From positions 1 through 12,292 of the forward strand of contig DDKG01000249.1 in NCBI GenBank assembly GCA_002339265.1: a stretch of 12,292 bases of DNA, in the 5' to 3' direction. Numbering within the stretch: position 1 is the first letter of the stretch; each line of letters opens with the position of its first letter. The notes under the pieces are model-generated. The model saw nothing but the letters and a program-made list of their open reading frames with translations, ran no database searches and had not been told where the DNA came from. Shown here in pieces: positions 1 to 6,048 of this stretch. The stretch is from Massilia sp. UBA2604. Its GTDB lineage: Bacteria > Pseudomonadota > Gammaproteobacteria > Burkholderiales > Burkholderiaceae_D. A program made the translations under genes and the position numbers.

Positions 1-1
1 T

Positions 2-61
2 GTTCGTCAGCAGCAGAGGAATGAGATTATGCCGTTGCTGCTGAGCTTCGTCAACACCTAA
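2..61 (+). CDS. Possible C-terminal end of a truncated gene, unidentified
   Basis: A frame open from the window edge reads about 19 residues, ending in a hydrophobic stretch (MPLLLSFVNT), and stops with TAA at 59-61. The stop lies only 4 bp before the convergent LysR gene ends, which is the packing expected of two genes meeting tail to tail. The fragment is too short to assign a family, and it could be chance: a 20-codon open frame is not rare at this GC content. Confidence 0.3.
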   Translation, partial: VRQQQRNEIMPLLLSFVNT

Positions 62-65
62 TTTT

Positions 66-980
66 TCAGTTTTGTGACGAAACCGCGTCGCTGCGGATGA
101 AGTCGACGAAGGCCCGCAGCGGCGCCGGCACCAGCCGGCGGCCGGAATAGTAGAGATAAGGGCCCGAGAACTGCGTCCACCACGGCTGCAGCACGGGTTG
201 CAACAGCCCGCGCTCGACATACGGCTTCAGCCAGTCCTCGAACAGATAGATCACACCCAGACCCTGCACCGCTGAATCGATCGCCAGGTCCAGCGCTCCG
301 CCTATCTGCACCAGCAACTGCCCATTCGGCTCGATGGTCACCGTCTCGCCTTCGCGTTCGAACACCCAGTCGACCATCGCACCACTGGCAAAGCGCGCCC
401 GGATGCATGCGCCAGGCGCCAGTTCGCGCGGATGCGCGGGCGCTCCATGCCGGGCCAGCCAGGCTGGAGACGCCGCGGCCGCCATGCGCTGGGTGCGCGG
501 GCCGATCGGCACGGCGATCATGTCCTGTTCCAGCCGCTCCTCGTAGCGGATGCCGGCATCGCAGCCCGCCGCAAGCACATCGACGAAGCTTTCCTCCGCC
601 ACCACCTCCAGCCGAATCTCCGGATACCGCGCGAGGAAAGCCGGCACGATGGCCGGCAGCACCAGGCGCGCCGCACTCATCGAGACATTCAGCCGCAAGG
701 TGCCAGTCGGCGTGTCGCGAAAACCATTGACCACGTCCAGGGCGCTGTCGATCTCGCTCCATACCGGATCCAGGCGCGCCAGCAGGCTGCTGCCGGCCTC
801 GGTCGGCGCCACGCTGCGTGTCGTCCGGTTCAGCAGGCGCACACCCAGGCGCGCCTCCAGGCGCCGGACCGCTTCGCTCAGCCCGGATGCGCTACCGTCG
901 GTGGCGCGCGCCGCCTCCCGAAAGCCGCCGGCGCGTGCAACCGCGACAAAGGCCGACAGATCCCCTAGTTCGATTTTCAT
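66..980 (-). CDS. LysR-family transcriptional regulator
   Basis: A 304-residue protein of typical LysR length. Residues about 4-62 form the winged helix-turn-helix, with the characteristic run from AFVAVARAGGF through SEAVRRLEARLGVRLLNRTTR to PTEAG at 59-63. Residues about 90-296 fit the two-lobed effector-binding domain, which is less conserved. The start ATG at 978-980 gives the normal LysR N-terminus directly ahead of the HTH. The A-rich leader lacks a strong Shine-Dalgarno sequence. The gene is divergent from the PdxI-like reductase across a 98-bp gap. By the usual LysR arrangement it probably controls that neighbour and represses itself; this is inferred from layout only. The effector is unknown. 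The phrase LNRTTRSVAPTEAG places it in the large group of short-HTH LysR proteins that often sit beside oxidoreductases. Confidence 0.93.
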   Translation of the reverse strand: MKIELGDLSAFVAVARAGGFREAARATDGSASGLSEAVRRLEARLGVRLLNRTTRSVAPTEAGSSLLARLDPVWSEIDSALDVVNGFRDTPTGTLRLNVSMSAARLVLPAIVPAFLARYPEIRLEVVAEESFVDVLAAGCDAGIRYEERLEQDMIAVPIGPRTQRMAAAASPAWLARHGAPAHPRELAPGACIRARFASGAMVDWVFEREGETVTIEPNGQLLVQIGGALDLAIDSAVQGLGVIYLFEDWLKPYVERGLLQPVLQPWWTQFSGPYLYYSGRRLVPAPLRAFVDFIRSDAVSSQN

Positions 981-1002
981 TGTTCGTTTTTTCGTACAGC
1001 TC

Positions 1003-1028
1003 GTGTGGATTTCACCCGATTGTCACAC
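1003..1028. promoter_or_regulatory. Inverted repeat in the LysR/pdxI divergent gap
   Basis: GTGTG at 1003-1007 is mirrored by CACAC at 1024-1028 with 16 bp between. The right arm abuts and partly covers the -35 element of the predicted pdxI promoter. It is a candidate binding site for the adjacent LysR regulator. Five-base arms are weak on their own, so the call rests on the position. Confidence 0.3.
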
Positions 1029-1048
1029 AGATCAGCGCGATTTATCTT
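1020..1048 (+). promoter_or_regulatory. Predicted sigma70 promoter for pdxI
   Basis: TTGTCA at 1020-1025 (one mismatch from TTGACA) is followed after exactly 17 bp by TATCTT at 1043-1048 (four of six positions of TATAAT). Transcription would begin near 1055, giving a leader of about 25 nt with the ribosome binding site well placed. Two inverted repeats overlap the two hexamers, which suggests regulation at this promoter. Confidence 0.5.
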
Positions 1049-1054
1049 GATCGC
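1037..1054. promoter_or_regulatory. Inverted repeat over the pdxI -10 region
   Basis: GCGAT at 1037-1041 and ATCGC at 1050-1054 form a perfect 5-8-5 inverted repeat enclosing the predicted -10 hexamer. A protein bound here would block RNA polymerase at pdxI. It could be a LysR autoregulatory or operator site. This is inference from position and symmetry only. Confidence 0.35.
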
Positions 1055-1065
1055 ACCAACCCAAC

Positions 1066-1071
1066 AAGGAG
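1066..1071 (+). promoter_or_regulatory. Ribosome binding site of pdxI
   Basis: AAGGAG lies 7 nt before the ATG at 1079. It fixes that ATG as the start, although the frame stays open for 87 codons further upstream, back through the LysR gene. Confidence 0.85.
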
Positions 1072-1078
1072 CGACACC

Positions 1079-1957
1079 ATGACCACCACGATCGATCAAG
1101 CCGGCACCTACACCCTCGGCAACCGCACGGTCCGCCGCCTCGGCTACGGCGCCATGCAACTGGCCGGCCCCAATGCCTTCGGCCCGCCCAAGGATGCGGC
1201 CGTCGCACGTGCGGTGCTGCGCGAGGCGCTGGAACTCGGCGTCAACCACATCGACACCTCGGATTTCTACGGCCCCCACGTCACCAACCAGCTGATACGC
1301 GAAGCGCTCCACCCCTACCGCGAGGAACTGGTCATCGTCACCAAGGTCAGCGCGCGGCGCGGCGCCAATGGCAGCTGGCTGCCGGCCTTCTCGGCGCCCG
1401 AGCTGGAACAGGCCGTGCACGACAACCTGCGCAACCTGGGCCTGGATACATTGGAGGTGGTCAATCTGCGCGCCATGTTCGATCCCTACAAGCCAGCCGA
1501 GGGCTCGCTCGAACCCCAACTGGCCACACTCGCCGAGCTGCGCCGGCGCGGCCTGATCCAGCACATCGGCCTGAGTAACGTCACCCAGCGCCAGCTCGAG
1601 GAAGCGCAGCGCATCATGCCGATCGCCTGCGTCCAGAATATGTATAACCTGGTCCACCGCCATGACGAAGCCATGATCGATGCGCTGGCAAGCCAGGACA
1701 TCCCTTATGTGCCGTTCTTCCCGCTCGGCGGCTTCACGCCGCTGCAGTCGAGCTCCCTGTCCGCCGTCGCGGCGCGGCTCGGCGCCACCCCGATGCAGGT
1801 GGCGATTGCCTGGCTGCTGCAGCGCTCGCCAAACATCCTGCTGATCCCCGGCACGTCGTCGCCGGTCCACCTGCGCGAAAACCTGGCTGCAGCCCAGCTC
1901 CTGCTGCCGGACGACGCCCTGGCGCAACTGGACGCGATCGCTACTCCCGCAGCGTGA
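1079..1957 (+). CDS. pdxI: Pyridoxal reductase PdxI-like aldo/keto reductase (YdbC family)
   Basis: A 292-residue TIM-barrel oxidoreductase. Long stretches match what I recall of E. coli PdxI/YdbC: RLGYGAMQLAGP near 20-31, NHIDTSDFYGPHVTNQ at 56-71, VQNMYN with MIDALA around 185-204, YVPFFPLGGFTPLQSS at 210-225 and LLQRSPNILLIPGTSS at 246-261. PdxI is an NADPH-dependent cytosolic enzyme reducing pyridoxal to pyridoxine in vitamin B6 salvage. Of the usual catalytic tetrad, Asp59, Tyr64 and Lys89 are present; the histidine position appears to be Asn129 (EVVNLR), as I also recall for E. coli PdxI. The start follows the strong ribosome binding site at 1066-1071. The gene is divergent from a LysR regulator, and its last 17 bp overlap the end of the convergent acylase gene. 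The family assignment is firm; the substrate is inferred from resemblance. Confidence 0.9.
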   Translation: MTTTIDQAGTYTLGNRTVRRLGYGAMQLAGPNAFGPPKDAAVARAVLREALELGVNHIDTSDFYGPHVTNQLIREALHPYREELVIVTKVSARRGANGSWLPAFSAPELEQAVHDNLRNLGLDTLEVVNLRAMFDPYKPAEGSLEPQLATLAELRRRGLIQHIGLSNVTQRQLEEAQRIMPIACVQNMYNLVHRHDEAMIDALASQDIPYVPFFPLGGFTPLQSSSLSAVAARLGATPMQVAIAWLLQRSPNILLIPGTSSPVHLRENLAAAQLLLPDDALAQLDAIATPAA

Positions 1958-4343
1958 CCGTCGTGTAATTGGGGTCGGCCCGGATTTTCTCCGGCGTGAA
2001 GGGAAGGATGGGCCACTCCTTGCGCGAATACACCATGGTCTGGTCGGCATACCAGGGCGACCTTGGGTCGGTCGACTGGCCATAGGTCAGCATGGCTTGG
2101 GCCACCGGCCCTTGCTCGTCGAAGGTGACGGTCTGAATATAGCTTTGCCCCCAGTGCGCGCCGACATAGCCCTGCGCCGTCAATCCACTGCGCATGGTCA
2201 GCGAGCCATAGGTTCCTTCCTGATTGCCATTGCCGCCATGCAGGGGAATGCGCACGCCGTTGCGCGGCTCGACCTGGTAGTCGCCCAGCCGGCCGTCGAA
2301 CGGCACGCCGAGCGACTGCAGCTTGTCGGCCGCGCCACGCAGCGCCGCCAGCATCGCCGGCATCGCCGCTGGCGCCACCCCGGACGGCGTATTCACCGGG
2401 TCGGCCGGGTCGAAGGGCGTCGCCCACTTGTTCGGAATCGCCGATGCCACGCTCCAGAATTCGCGGAACAGCACCGCGCCGCGGCTGTCGAGATCGGCGC
2501 GGCGATCCCAGCCCTGGAGCGCCGTGCAGGCGCGCCTCACCAGCGCATCGTTCGCGGCCGCACAGACCGGTAGCAGTTCAGGCAACACCAGCTCGGCCGC
2601 ATACACGCGGTTCGAGAACGCCAGCGCCTGCATATCGCCGAGGGTCAGCTTGCTGCGCTGAGCCAGTAGATCCTCCACCTGGCGGAAACCGATCCGCGTA
2701 CGCAGGCTCTGCTCGATATTCGTCCGCCCATACAGCGGCGAATAGCCCAGCGGCGCCGGCCCGGTCAGCAAGGCCTTCGGATTGGTCAACCAATAACTGT
2801 CGTTCGAATTGCCGACGTAATCGGTGCGCATCATCCACGGCGCAGTGGCCGGAGAATAAATGCCGGGCGGCGCACCCGGGTCCTGGCCCCAGCTGCAGCT
2901 GCTGCGCGACCCGTCGAACAGCAGCGCCGCCTGCAGCAACAGGCAGCCATTGGCGAATTTGTCGGCATTCATATGCGGCACCACGCTGGCGTCCGCATAC
3001 AAGGTATTGCCTTCGCGGTCGGCCGCGACCGTATTCACCCACGGCAGGCCCACCACCTTGTCCAGCGAGTCCTTGAGCGCGCGCACATTGCCGGCAGTAC
3101 CGATGCCCAGCCATTGCTCGAGCAGGCGCGTATTGCTGCGGTTCGGGTCGGCCAGCACATAGGCCGCCTCCGCCGTCCACGTCATGCCCGCCGCCGGCCG
3201 GCTGATGACAGGCCCTTGATGACTGAAATAGAAGGTCTTGCTGCGCCGACCGACCAGCCCATCCGGCAGTAGCGCATCGACGTGGACCGTCTTCGACGTC
3301 ATCCTGCGCCGCTCGCCGTCATATAAATAGGTGGTGCCGCTGGTGTCGGCGGGGTCCAGCGCCAGCCGGAAGGTGGTGAAATGATAGGCAAACGTCACAG
3401 TGTGGCTCCACGCCAGGTCGCGGTTGAAGCCGATGACCACGGCCGGGATGCCGCCGATGATCACGCCCATCGCGTCATAGCGTCCCGGCACGGTCAGATG
3501 GGCCTGGTAGAAGCGGTCGGTCGTGGTCCAGGGGTAGTGCGGGTTGCCGAGCAACAGCCCCCGACCATTGGCGGACAAGTCCTTGCCCACCGCCAGAGCA
3601 TTGCTGCCGAACCCTTGCCGGTTGAGCTGGTCCAGTTGCGCCACCAGCGACGAGGCATCGAGCTTGCGCGGCGCCCTCCTGGCCAGGCTCACGCTCGCGC
3701 CGGGAACCCGCCCGGCCGCGACGAAATCCCTGGCGAAGGCCTGGCCCGAGGCATGCAGCGCCTTTTCCGCCACCACCATATACATATCGTCGAGCGTCAT
3801 CGCCCGCACCCATTTGGCGCCGGCGCAGGCGGCCGGCAACTTGTCGCCGGCCTCCTTGAGGTAGCGGTTATAGCCCTCGACGAAGCCTTCGAGCAGTTCG
3901 CGCGGCTCGGGTGCGCCGGCGGCATAGTTGGCGCGCAACTGCTCGATGTCGAGGTAGCCCTTGAAGAAGAAATCGCTCTCTTCATTGTTCAAATCCATGA
4001 AGCCGCTGCCGCCGCCATACTCGTCGCCCGTGCGCTGGCGCGGCCGCGCCTCGGCGCCGAAGAACAGCGAACGTTCGCCACGCACGGTCAACAGGGAATC
4101 GGCAAACATGCAGACATTATCCTGGGCATAGGCATAGGCCAGCCCATAGCCAAGACTGCGGAAATCGTCGGCGCGCACGTGCGGCACGCCATGTGTCGTA
4201 CGCGCGAGTTCGACCTGGATACGAGAGACGGGCTCGGGCGGCGGCGGCGCAGGCTTGTCATCGTGGTCGCTGCTGCAGGCGCCCAGCGCCAGCGCAACCA
4301 TCGAGACCATGAGGAACCGGACCGCAGGGACAGGAGGCTTCAT
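1941..4343 (-). CDS. PvdQ/AiiD-type Ntn-hydrolase acylase, probable acyl-homoserine lactone acylase, lipoprotein
   Basis: An 800-residue precursor of the penicillin acylase superfamily, close in length to PvdQ and AiiD. A lipoprotein signal peptide ends in lipobox LGAC with Cys23 followed by Ser, which predicts outer-membrane anchoring on the periplasmic side; a proline-rich linker follows. The alpha chain spans about 40-220, then a spacer. The beta chain would begin at Ser247 after Gly246 (GFG|SNALAVG), the autocatalytic nucleophile. Counting from Ser247, His269 is beta-23 and Val316 is beta-70, matching the PvdQ active-site positions I recall. Asn514 (in GNSNDSYW) and Arg540 are probable oxyanion and support residues. 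The family cleaves the acyl chain from acyl-homoserine lactones; some members act on echinocandin-type lipopeptides or pyoverdine precursors instead. The gene appears to be a single transcription unit. No strong Shine-Dalgarno precedes Met1, and Met12 or Met15 are possible but would shorten the signal peptide's charged region. Confidence 0.88.
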   Translation of the reverse strand: MKPPVPAVRFLMVSMVALALGACSSDHDDKPAPPPPEPVSRIQVELARTTHGVPHVRADDFRSLGYGLAYAYAQDNVCMFADSLLTVRGERSLFFGAEARPRQRTGDEYGGGSGFMDLNNEESDFFFKGYLDIEQLRANYAAGAPEPRELLEGFVEGYNRYLKEAGDKLPAACAGAKWVRAMTLDDMYMVVAEKALHASGQAFARDFVAAGRVPGASVSLARRAPRKLDASSLVAQLDQLNRQGFGSNALAVGKDLSANGRGLLLGNPHYPWTTTDRFYQAHLTVPGRYDAMGVIIGGIPAVVIGFNRDLAWSHTVTFAYHFTTFRLALDPADTSGTTYLYDGERRRMTSKTVHVDALLPDGLVGRRSKTFYFSHQGPVISRPAAGMTWTAEAAYVLADPNRSNTRLLEQWLGIGTAGNVRALKDSLDKVVGLPWVNTVAADREGNTLYADASVVPHMNADKFANGCLLLQAALLFDGSRSSCSWGQDPGAPPGIYSPATAPWMMRTDYVGNSNDSYWLTNPKALLTGPAPLGYSPLYGRTNIEQSLRTRIGFRQVEDLLAQRSKLTLGDMQALAFSNRVYAAELVLPELLPVCAAANDALVRRACTALQGWDRRADLDSRGAVLFREFWSVASAIPNKWATPFDPADPVNTPSGVAPAAMPAMLAALRGAADKLQSLGVPFDGRLGDYQVEPRNGVRIPLHGGNGNQEGTYGSLTMRSGLTAQGYVGAHWGQSYIQTVTFDEQGPVAQAMLTYGQSTDPRSPWYADQTMVYSRKEWPILPFTPEKIRADPNYTTVTLRE

Positions 4344-4357
4344 GAAGGGGTGCTTTC

Positions 4358-4373
4358 TGCGGCCACGGCCGCA
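4358..4373 (-). promoter_or_regulatory. Leader hairpin just upstream of the acylase start
   Basis: TGCGGCC and GGCCGCA form a 7-bp all-matching stem around a 2-nt centre (in RNA probably a 5-bp stem with a larger loop). Its near edge is 14 nt from the acylase ATG. The acylase lacks a clear Shine-Dalgarno, so a structure here may affect ribosome access. It has no T-run, so it is not a terminator. Confidence 0.3.
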
Positions 4374-4441
4374 TGGATGACGGAACGAAGGGCAATAGAT
4401 GCAACAACTTTAATCCTAAAGTAGTGCCCACACACCATCAC

Positions 4442-4477
4442 TTACGCGTAAATTCTCAAAATGGATGAGTTTTACGC
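4442..4477. promoter_or_regulatory. Palindrome cluster upstream of the acylase gene (candidate operator)
   Basis: TTACGCGTAA at 4442-4451 is a perfect 10-bp palindrome. Its right half overlaps GCGTAAA at 4446-4452, which pairs with TTTACGC at 4471-4477. Inside that pair, CTCA at 4455-4458 and TGAG at 4466-4469 extend the dyad. The block lies about 100 bp before the acylase start, in an otherwise AT-richer gap, and carries no T-run. A repressor or activator site for the acylase is the simplest reading. I recognised no known regulator motif and found no convincing -35/-10 pair nearby. Confidence 0.4.
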
Positions 4478-4506
4478 AACACCACCGCTTTGCTAGCCCG
4501 GAAAGC

Positions 4507-4537
4507 AAAAAAGCCCACCAGACAATCTGGTGGGCTT
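4507..4537 (-). terminator. Intrinsic terminator after the 5S rRNA gene
   Basis: A perfect 12-bp stem (4511-4522 with 4526-4537) around a 3-nt loop is followed on the minus strand by six T residues (4507-4512, overlapping the stem foot) and then more T-rich sequence. The GC-rich core GCCCACCAGA is a strong rho-independent hairpin. It lies 14 bp beyond the 5S 3' end and ends that transcript. It also insulates the acylase gene from read-through. Confidence 0.93.
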
Positions 4538-4551
4538 CTCTCTATTGAATA

Positions 4552-4665
4552 GCCTGACGATAAACTACTTTCACACTGGTTGCAGCACTATCATCGTCGC
4601 AATGTCGTTTCACGGTCCTGTTCGGGATGGGGAGGGGTGGTACCGACTTGCTATGGTCATCAGGC
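4552..4665 (-). rRNA. rrf: 5S ribosomal RNA, orphan copy
   Basis: A full-length 5S rRNA of about 114 nt. Read on the minus strand it has the closing stem GCCTGATGA with its 3' partner ending GTCAGGC (nine pairs, one G-T). It also carries the conserved CCCATCCCGAAC loop, the GATGATAGT segment and GTGTGAAAGTAG near the 3' end. Ends were set by closing-stem pairing and could be off by one or two bases. No base appears lost from the conserved positions, so it looks functional and not degraded. There is no 23S gene upstream: the 106 bp before it are unrecognised spacer and then the stop of the M48 protease gene. It is followed by its own terminator. Confidence 0.95.
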
Positions 4666-4724
4666 ATAACTTGCTGGAAAACTGTTCCTCTACTGGGCAA
4701 CAGGCTTCCTGAATTCCGGCGTGC

Positions 4725-4733
4725 ATCATATCA
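4725..4733 (-). promoter_or_regulatory. Possible extended -10 promoter for the 5S gene
   Basis: On the minus strand TGA-TATGAT presents an extended -10 (TGN plus five of six bases of TATAAT). It lies about 60 bp before the 5S 5' end and just after the protease gene. No good -35 hexamer is found 16-18 bp further upstream. It could let the orphan 5S be transcribed independently; otherwise the 5S would rely on read-through from the protease operon. Confidence 0.3.
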
Positions 4734-4771
4734 AATAAATCCTCCATGCACCAGCGTTATCGGGGCAGCGA

Positions 4772-5584
4772 TCAAAAACGCGGCAAACGGCGCACCTCGC
4801 CGTTCTTCATCCCCGCCTGGCGGATCGCGGCCCGCAGTGCGTCGATGCGCGCTCCCATCGATGGATGCGAAGCGAGGTAGTGCATGAGCGCCGGCTCATC
4901 GCCCTCCTCCCGCTGCAAGGTCTCGAAGAATTCGGTAGCGCCGCCTGCATGTCCGTAATGGCACTGCAGGATGCCGAGCGCCTTGCCGTCCGCCGCGGCT
5001 TCGCGCCCACGTGAATAGCTGGACTCTCCCAGATGCTGGGCCGGCAGCAGCACACTGGCCGTCCCGGATCCGTCCCCTGTCAGCAAGGTGGCGGCCGCCA
5101 CCAGCACCAGCCCCCGCCCGAACGCGCGCAGGTGATCGCGGTGCGCGAGGTGGGACAGCTCGTGGGCCAGCACGAACGCCATGCCGTTCTCGGAGCGCAC
5201 GCTGTCGAACAACGCCGAATGCACGATGACCAGCCCGCCGGGCGCGACCATCGCATTCGGCGATGCCGAGCGCCTGACCCGCACCGTGACCGGCTCGCTC
5301 ACCCCGGCGCACGCCTTCAGGTCATCCACCAGGGCCTGCGCCCACGCCTCATGCCTTGCCAGCGCGGCGTCGCCGGGAGGAGGCGTCCAGGCCACCAGTT
5401 GCGTCAGCCTGGCCTCGGTCGCCGGACTCATGCGCTCGACGACCACGTCGACCAGCCATCCCAGCGCCAGATACCCGGCGAAGATCGCCGCCGACAGCCC
5501 GGCCAGGATCAGCACGAAATCCTTCAATGGATGTTCGTGCGAGATATTGTCGTTATGCTCGGGCAGCGAAGCCTGGTATTTCAT
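4772..5584 (-). CDS. M48-family membrane-bound zinc metalloprotease
   Basis: A 270-residue protein with an N-terminal membrane helix at about 22-45 and a peptidase domain after it. The zinc site HELSH is at 141-145 (His141, Glu142, His145). The third ligand is probably Glu195 in SRGREAAADGKAL, the typical M48 spacing and context. A weakly hydrophobic stretch at 157-169 follows the active site. The C-terminus has the HPSMGARIDALR signature (about 240-251) common in M48 peptidases of the Oma1/BepA kind. The family degrades misfolded or damaged membrane and envelope proteins. Its ATG overlaps the stop of the preceding gene (ATGA), which indicates translational coupling with two YbjQ-like genes. 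It lacks a lipobox, so it is anchored by the helix; the side of the membrane is uncertain. Substrate unknown. Confidence 0.88.
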   Translation of the reverse strand: MKYQASLPEHNDNISHEHPLKDFVLILAGLSAAIFAGYLALGWLVDVVVERMSPATEARLTQLVAWTPPPGDAALARHEAWAQALVDDLKACAGVSEPVTVRVRRSASPNAMVAPGGLVIVHSALFDSVRSENGMAFVLAHELSHLAHRDHLRAFGRGLVLVAAATLLTGDGSGTASVLLPAQHLGESSYSRGREAAADGKALGILQCHYGHAGGATEFFETLQREEGDEPALMHYLASHPSMGARIDALRAAIRQAGMKNGEVRRLPRF

Positions 5585-6048
5585 GCGGGTGCGGACTGCT
5601 CCACATAATAGATGGCGGTGCCATAGGCCAGCACCTCGACGCCGGTCACCTGGCGCGGCTGGCTGCCGGCCAGCGGCATGGTTTCCAGGCGAACGTTGAC
5701 GATCTCATGGGCGCCGGGGCAGCTTTCCTTCAGGCGCAGCAGCGCTTCGCGCTTGGCCCGGTCGAGCAAGGATTCATAGGACTTGACCGATCCCCCCACG
5801 ATCGAGCGCAAGGCCGAGGCCGCCTTCTTGAAATGGTCGACCGAGATGACCACGCTGCCCGTGACCAGCTCGCTGCGCGCCACCGGCTCCGTGCCCAGCA
5901 GGGTGCGCAGCGAGGTGGCGGGCAGGTGCACGAACGCTTTTTCGCGCTCGACAATGGAGCGGTAATGCCGGCGCTCGGCCATTCTTCCGAAGACATAGCC
6001 CAGCACGACGGGCACCGTCCAGAAAGCGATCAGAAAAAGGATTTCCAT
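5581..6048 (-). CDS. Membrane-anchored YbjQ-like (UPF0145) protein
   Basis: A 155-residue protein with one N-terminal membrane helix (about 2-20) followed by a charged linker and a YbjQ-like domain at about 58-150. The domain is recognisable by direct comparison with the gene just upstream: both share the pattern VGG, then Tyr, LL, an Arg/Lys-rich helix and IVNVR (here 84-120), and both end in a YGTA strand. The chosen ATG at 6046-6048 overlaps the previous stop (TAATG). A longer open frame extends upstream but would run through the neighbouring gene in another frame and has no YbjQ or membrane features, so I reject it. The stop overlaps the protease start (ATGA). YbjQ domains form pentamers and are labelled putative heavy-metal binding; their function is not settled. 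No Cys/His metal motif is evident here. Confidence 0.8.
   Translation of the reverse strand: MEILFLIAFWTVPVVLGYVFGRMAERRHYRSIVEREKAFVHLPATSLRTLLGTEPVARSELVTGSVVISVDHFKKAASALRSIVGGSVKSYESLLDRAKREALLRLKESCPGAHEIVNVRLETMPLAGSQPRQVTGVEVLAYGTAIYYVEQSAPA

Noticed and set aside
818..1078. A longer N-terminus for pdxI reading back through the LysR gene.
   Set aside because: It would overlap the regulator's coding sequence; the AAGGAG before 1079 and the family N-terminus support the internal ATG.
977..2083. A long minus-strand open frame opposite pdxI.
   Set aside because: It lies antisense to a well-supported reductase and its translation shows no family features; it is a codon-bias shadow.
3381..4424. 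A long plus-strand open frame of about 347 codons opposite the acylase gene.
   Set aside because: High GC produces long antisense frames. The translation is rich in His, Arg, Gln and Ala without any domain, while the minus strand has clear acylase motifs.
4400..4440. A sigma54-like element (GGCAC and TTGCA) before the acylase gene.
   Set aside because: The two blocks are about 19 bp apart instead of the required 5, so it is not a -24/-12 promoter.
4530..4712. A short plus-strand open frame of 60 codons across the 5S region.
   Set aside because: It is the reverse complement of the 5S rRNA gene and its terminator arm.
4667..4771. The end of a 23S rRNA gene before the 5S.
   Set aside because: I recognise no 23S 3'-terminal helix or conserved segment, and the space is only about 106 bp before a protein-coding stop.
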